Assembly: GCA_964591245.1 (NCBI GenBank)
Contig: CAZPZZ010000152.1
Span: 1 to 9,836 of the forward strand
Direction: 5' to 3'
Source: CAZPZZ01 sp964591245
Lineage (GTDB): Bacteria; Acidobacteriota; Vicinamibacteria; Vicinamibacterales; UBA8438
DNA length: 9,836 nucleotides
Each line of letters starts with the position of its first letter. The first letter of the stretch is position 1. Shown in pieces: positions 6,134 through 9,836 of the stretch. Under the pieces are notes generated by a model. That model was not told where the DNA came from and did not search any database. It worked only from the letters and a program-made list of their open reading frames with translations. The position numbers and the translations under genes were made by a program.

Positions 6134-8131
6134 TTACGGCAACGTCAAGGCAATGAGTTCAGCCGGCTCGCCTCGTGCACTGATCGCCATGGCAATGTAC
6201 TGTTTGCCATCAATCATGTACGTCATCGGCACCCCACTCTGACGCTTCGGCAATTCAAACTCCCAGATGGTCTCGCCCGTCTGCTTGTCATAGGCATGGA
6301 ACATCGGCCCACCGGCCCAGGTCGGCGTAGCAAAGAGCCCTGCGCCTTCACCCGCAAATACCAGCGTCTTTGTGACCAGGATACCGCTACGTTCAGGTTT
6401 ACCGGTCCTGGGAATATCCAATCCGCTGAGCGCCGGATGATTCTTCACACAATCCGGCGTGTCGCCGTTGGCAATCATCCAGAGATGGTCTCCAGTATTC
6501 AGATCAATGGCCGTGATACGCCCCCAGGGCGGTTTGATCAGAGGCAAACCAAGGGGGCCGATCTCACCGCATCCCTGCGGGGCAGCTGATCCTCGTCGTC
6601 TTCTGGTCACCCCTCACACATAGTCCAACGTCGATCGGCCTGGATCATTCGTGAGTCCGGCCACCGTCGGATTCGTCACCGAAGCGACATAGAGAATGCC
6701 AGCATCCGCATCCACCGCCCCGCCTTGCCAATTCGCGCCACCAGTCATCTGAGGCAACATCAGCAACCCCCTTCGCCCATTTGCTCCAGCAAGAATTGGC
6801 GGGGTGAAAATAGGACCAAGCTCGTACTCAGAGGCGATTCGGCGTGCTTCGGCATTCAGTTCGGGAGTAAAGTCGAGCAAATCATCTCCGCTGACACCCT
6901 GTCGGTCGAAAGGCGCGGGTCTCGTGGGGAAGGGTTGCGTCGAGGATGCTTGCTCACCCGGCACGGTCGACGCCGGAACTGGACGCTCCTCGATGGGCCA
7001 GACCGGTTCTCCCGTCACTCGGTCAAACACGTACGTAAATGCTTGCTTTGTTACCTGAGCGACTGCCTTGATAGAACGGCCCTCCACAGTGAGATCAACC
7101 AACGCGGGCGCCGTCGGGATGTCATAGTCCCAGATCCCATGGTGCACAAACTGGAAATGCCAGATTCGCTCGCCGGTCTTCGCGTCAAGACACACCAGAC
7201 TTTCGGCAAAGAGATTGTCACCGGGACGATGGCCACCATAGAGATCATTCGTCGGTGTTTCAACCGGAAGATAGACGTAGCCAAGTTCCTGATCTGCCGA
7301 CATCGGGGCCCACACACCCGTATTTCCGCTATACCGCCAGGACTCTTCCTCCCACGTATCGTTCCCGAACTCGCCCGGCTGTGGGATGGTGTGAAAAATC
7401 CAGAGTTGCTCGCCAGTCCGCACATCGAAACCGCGAACGAAGCCAGCCGCAAACGCCCTTGACGGTGCAGTCGCACGGAGTGCGGCGCCAACCACGATCA
7501 CGTCACCGACCACAAGAGCGGGCGAATTCAGACCGATTTGTCCATCCTCGACAGACGGGCGGTCAAGCCCCTCATACAATCCGTCATACAGGTCGACGAC
7601 ACCCTCCTCGCCAAATGCCGTCACGGGAAGGCCGGTCTTGGCGTTGAGAGCAACCAGATGATAGCCCTTGGTGACATGCACGATCCGCTCATCATCGGCA
7701 CCATCCGTCCAGTAGGCAACCCCGCGTCCGGAACTCGCCCGCACGGGAGCCATCTCGCCCCGATCCGCTTCGTCGTACCTGTAGAGCCATAACGTCTCGC
7801 CCGTCGCCCCATCGATGGCGACCACGTTTCGTCTCCAGCCAGCCGTCGTGTAGAGAACCCCACCAACCATCAATGGCGTCGCCTGGTAATTAAAATCTAA
7901 CCGCGGGCCGAAATTATCCGTCCGCCAGCGCCACGCAACCTCGAGTCCCGCGACATTCGTGCGATCGATCTGCTCAAGCGGCGCGTACTTTGTGCCACCC
8001 AGGTCTCCGCCGTAGTGACGCCACTCGCCGCCTTGTGCCCCTTGCTGCGCCAGAGCCAGGTTGCCCGTATTGCACATCACGATCACGACGGTCAAAAGTC
8101 TCGGTACCAATCGGCCCATCACTCTGGACAT
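6134..8131 (-). pseudogene. PQQ-dependent dehydrogenase (membrane glucose dehydrogenase-like), interrupted by in-frame TGA
   Basis: 666 codons from ATG 8131 to TAA 6134 in one frame, with a single internal TGA as codon 506 (6614-6616). A signal segment at about residues 9-27 ends LALAQQ. The mature part is an eight-bladed quinoprotein propeller: start WRHYGGDLGGTKYAPLEQI (about 37-55); tryptophan-docking motifs D-x-x-TG-x-x-x-W such as IDGATGETLW, DVRTGEQLW, DAKTGERIW, DRVTGEPVW and, after the TGA, DLNTGDHLW and DKQTGETIW; the HHGIWDYDIP segment (330-339), equivalent to the HH-x-x-WD-x-D active-site segment of glucose dehydrogenase; and TGGANWQGGA (463-472). It would oxidise a sugar or alcohol in the periplasm and pass electrons to the respiratory chain. 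The terminal part GLPLIKPPWGRITAID...MTYMIDGKQY...LALTLP-like is intact, so only the TGA breaks the gene. ATG 8131 has AGGAG 6 nt upstream; the open extension to 8395 is not family-like. It may be a pseudogene, a sequencing error or readthrough. Confidence 0.85.
6614..6616 (-). other. Premature in-frame TGA in the PQQ dehydrogenase
   Basis: The minus strand reads GAC TAT GTG TGA GGG GTG ACC, and codons on both sides are in the same frame, so this is a nonsense codon and not a frameshift. CGA (Arg) is the simplest ancestral codon: a C-to-T change at a CpG. It falls in the variable linker before the last propeller blades; 159 sense codons follow before the TAA. TGA is the normal stop for the YceI-like, trmB and MBL genes in this window. 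Confidence 0.85.
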
Positions 8132-8135
8132 CTTT

Positions 8136-8142
8136 CTCTCCT
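8136..8142 (-). promoter_or_regulatory. Shine-Dalgarno site that sets the PQQ dehydrogenase start
   Basis: The minus strand reads GCAGGAGAGAAAGATG. AGGAG ends 6 nt before ATG 8131, which is followed by a signal peptide; this rules against the in-frame start at 8395. Confidence 0.7.
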
Positions 8143-8583
8143 GCGGAGGGGAATCAGCCCCCTCGACGCCGCCACGCCCGGAACCCGCTTCGACATGAGG
8201 TTCCGCTCCAACAATAGGGTCGGTCACGTATCCGCCTGCTCGCCGCCCACATCGCACGAACACCCTTCCGACTTTAGCCGCACGTACACTGGAGTATGGA
8301 CCGAAGATGTGTAGCAGATCTACCTCTCTCCCTGCCTTTCGTACGCTCTCTGATTCACCAGCACAACGCGCAAAGATGACAGACATCTCTCGCACGATTC
8401 ACCATCTTCACGTAGCATGGTCCCCAGTAAGCTGAACGCCAGGACAGAGCGACGCTCTTCCGCATCTTCCAATGTTCAGGCGCTCAGCAATCCTTGTACG
8501 GTCATATCCATAAAAGGAACACGATCGGGTCGTCTGGCGTCTCGGAACACCGACTCAACGCGAACGGACAGCCCCCACATTGC

Positions 8584-8587
8584 GAGG
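8584..8587 (+). promoter_or_regulatory. Probable ribosome-binding site of the FG-GAP gene
   Basis: GAGG lies 5 nt before the ATG at 8593 and 11 nt before the in-frame ATG at 8599. The match is modest; either ATG is possible, and the difference is two residues. Confidence 0.4.
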
Positions 8588-8592
8588 CCCTC

Positions 8593-9836
8593 ATGCGTAT
8601 GACACTCATCTTCTTGACGTTCCTACCTACCGGCTGGAGTGTCGCTCAACCCACGGTGGGCGACACACCCAGCCAGGCTCTCACCCCGAATGGTGAATAC
8701 ATCTCCTGGCGGGAGCACGTGATTGACGATTCGGCAACATCGGGTGAGAACATCAGTGGCAGCGATGGTCTGGTGATGGGGGACCTCGACGGCGACGGCA
8801 TCGAGGACATCGTCTCCGTGCACGAGTCAGACACCCAATACGACGGGGTACCGGACGGTCATGTACGGCTTGCTTTCGGGTCGCAGGATCCAACGCTGTG
8901 GGTCAACATCACACTGGCCGAAGGAGCCGAAGCCGCTGCGCCTGAGGATGCCGCAATCGCCGACGTGAACGGCGACGGATATCCCGATGTCATCGTCTCA
9001 TGCGAGCTCGCCCATCTCCTCTACCTGCAAAACCCCGGGGGACGCCTGGCCCGAACCGAGCCCTGGCCCCGACTCATTCTTCCTCAGACGCAAGGCCGAG
9101 GCTCCTTTATCCGCGTGTTCTTCGCCGACTTCAACGGTGATGGCATTCCCGAAGTCGCGACACCCAACAAGGGTGCGCAGAATCCACGGCGGGATGAGGC
9201 AACGCCAACCACGGTCTCCGTGTTCGAAGTCACCGGAGATCCCCTCATAGCTGACAGTTGGAACGAGACAGTACTCGGGACCTACCTGATTCCGCGCAAC
9301 GCTGAACCGGTTGACATCGACAGCGACGGCGACCTGGACATTCTCGGTGGCATCACCGGAGAGAACCGGATGGTGATCTTCGAGAACGTCGGAGCACCTG
9401 AGGGTCGAATCGACTTCACAGAGCATCGAATTCAGCAAAGCCACGGCCAAGCCGCCGGCTTCCATGCAAAATTCACAGACCTCAGTGGAGATGGTCGTCT
9501 CGACATCGTGGTAAGCACACTGGATGGGCTGGGCTGGCTCGAGCAACCATCGACCCTCAGCGACATCTGGACGACGCACCGAATCGGTACCTTTCTACCG
9601 GATAGCATGACGGGGCGGGCTCTCGCGGACGTCGACGGAGACGGCGATCTGGACATCCTGGCCGGCAGCTACAGCCGGGGGCCGCGCGAGAATGACGGCC
9701 AAAACATCACGCGCAACGATGCCCTCGGGCGTCTCGGCTGGTTCGAAAATCCTGGACAAGCGCGGGATTCCTGGATCCGCCATGACATCTCACGCCGCAA
9801 ACGCGGCATGTTCGACGAGTTCGCGGCCAGAGACCT
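8593..9836 (+). CDS. Exported FG-GAP/VCBS repeat protein (partial at right edge)
   Basis: 414 residues are visible and the frame is still open at the window end. A short hydrophobic N-terminus (MRMTLIFLTFLPTGWSVAQP) is a probable signal peptide with cleavage near SVAQ. The rest is a run of FG-GAP/VCBS-type propeller blades, each with a D-x-D/N-x-DG-x-x-D/E calcium-binding loop: DLDGDGIEDIV (64-74), DVNGDGYPDVI (124-134), DFNGDGIPEVA (179-189), DIDSDGDLDIL (241-251), DLSGDGRLDIV (296-306) and DVDGDGDLDIL (346-356), spaced 50-62 residues. Blade ends show W-x-E-N/Q-P type turns (GWLEQP at 314-319, GWFENPG at 382-388). Such proteins are secreted or surface propellers used for adhesion or ligand binding, sometimes with a C-terminal enzymatic or sorting domain that would lie outside the window. 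The function is not identifiable. It is divergent from the PQQ gene and separated from it by 461 bp. Confidence 0.88.
   Translation, partial: MRMTLIFLTFLPTGWSVAQPTVGDTPSQALTPNGEYISWREHVIDDSATSGENISGSDGLVMGDLDGDGIEDIVSVHESDTQYDGVPDGHVRLAFGSQDPTLWVNITLAEGAEAAAPEDAAIADVNGDGYPDVIVSCELAHLLYLQNPGGRLARTEPWPRLILPQTQGRGSFIRVFFADFNGDGIPEVATPNKGAQNPRRDEATPTTVSVFEVTGDPLIADSWNETVLGTYLIPRNAEPVDIDSDGDLDILGGITGENRMVIFENVGAPEGRIDFTEHRIQQSHGQAAGFHAKFTDLSGDGRLDIVVSTLDGLGWLEQPSTLSDIWTTHRIGTFLPDSMTGRALADVDGDGDLDILAGSYSRGPRENDGQNITRNDALGRLGWFENPGQARDSWIRHDISRRKRGMFDEFAARD

Larger units (their letters stand above)
8132..8592. other. Divergent intergenic region, 461 bp
   Basis: This lies between the starts of the PQQ dehydrogenase (-) and the FG-GAP protein (+) and should carry both promoters. 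The minus-strand frame of the dehydrogenase stays open back to 8395, but its translation is not recognisable, contains no family feature and precedes a better ribosome-binding site and signal peptide, so I treat it as untranslated. A short + frame at 8417-8602 has no ribosome-binding site or homology that I can see. I found no clear promoter pair, terminator or repeat. Confidence 0.5.

Noticed and set aside
5955..6242. Open frame overlapping the MBL stop by ATGA, as in translational coupling
   Set aside because: Its second half is antisense to the conserved C-terminus of the PQQ dehydrogenase and it has no recognisable protein features; the ATGA overlap is most likely chance.
6614..6616. Recoded UGA (Trp or Gly genetic code) as an explanation of the internal TGA
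   Set aside because: The YceI-like, trmB and MBL genes all end in TGA at the expected family C-termini, so UGA is a normal stop here.
6600..6625. Frameshift as the cause of the split PQQ gene
   Set aside because: Both halves are in the same frame; the codon positions differ by an exact multiple of three, so only a nonsense change is needed.
6725..7462. 245-codon + strand open frame
   Set aside because: It is antisense to the conserved PQQ propeller; its translation has no family feature and the opposite strand explains the region fully.
8998..9579. 193-codon - strand open frame
   Set aside because: It is antisense to the FG-GAP repeats; the regular Asp-loop pattern proves the + strand is the coding one.

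Overview
The window is a moderately GC-rich bacterial chromosome segment. It carries mostly exported oxidative or metabolic proteins plus one housekeeping tRNA-modification gene. The combination (Tat-type NIPSNAP protein, exported MBL-fold hydrolase, PQQ beta-propeller dehydrogenase, lipocalin-like domains, FG-GAP/VCBS repeat protein) resembles gene content common in Acidobacteriota, especially the Vicinamibacteria, and in related free-living soil or marine lineages. That placement is an inference from gene content only. Shine-Dalgarno sites of the AGGAG type precede most genes, and TGA, TAG and TAA are all used as stops.

Layout: (1) 1-151, + strand: the C-terminal end of a YceI-like protein entering from the left edge. 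(2) 214-3054, - strand: an exported tandem lipocalin-like protein, trmB (tRNA m7G46 methyltransferase), and an exported two-domain NIPSNAP protein, separated by gaps of about 190-215 bp and so probably transcribed separately. (3) 3055-3351: a divergent intergenic region with a perfect 10-bp inverted repeat just upstream of a small two-helix membrane protein (3352-3771, +) of unknown function. (4) 3922-4698, - strand: an unrecognised single-pass membrane protein with an acidic N-terminus, a proline-rich linker and a four-cysteine C-terminal domain. (5) 5008-5958, + strand: an exported metallo-beta-lactamase-fold hydrolase with complete zinc ligands. (6) 6134-8131, - strand: a PQQ-dependent dehydrogenase of the membrane glucose dehydrogenase-like family, interrupted by one in-frame TGA at 6614-6616. 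(7) 8593 to the right edge, + strand: an exported FG-GAP/VCBS repeat protein with six Asp-rich calcium-binding loops, cut by the window end.

How they fit together: most products carry N-terminal export signals or membrane anchors, so the segment mainly serves the cell envelope or periplasm. The PQQ dehydrogenase would oxidise a sugar or alcohol in the periplasm, and the MBL hydrolase could act on the resulting lactone or ester, but no substrate can be read from the sequence. There are no transposases, phage genes, CRISPR arrays, RNA genes or recognisable defence modules. The observation most worth checking is the single premature TGA in the otherwise intact PQQ dehydrogenase. I do not see a convincing new multi-gene system; the genuinely unassigned material is two orphan membrane proteins and two candidate cis-regulatory inverted repeats.
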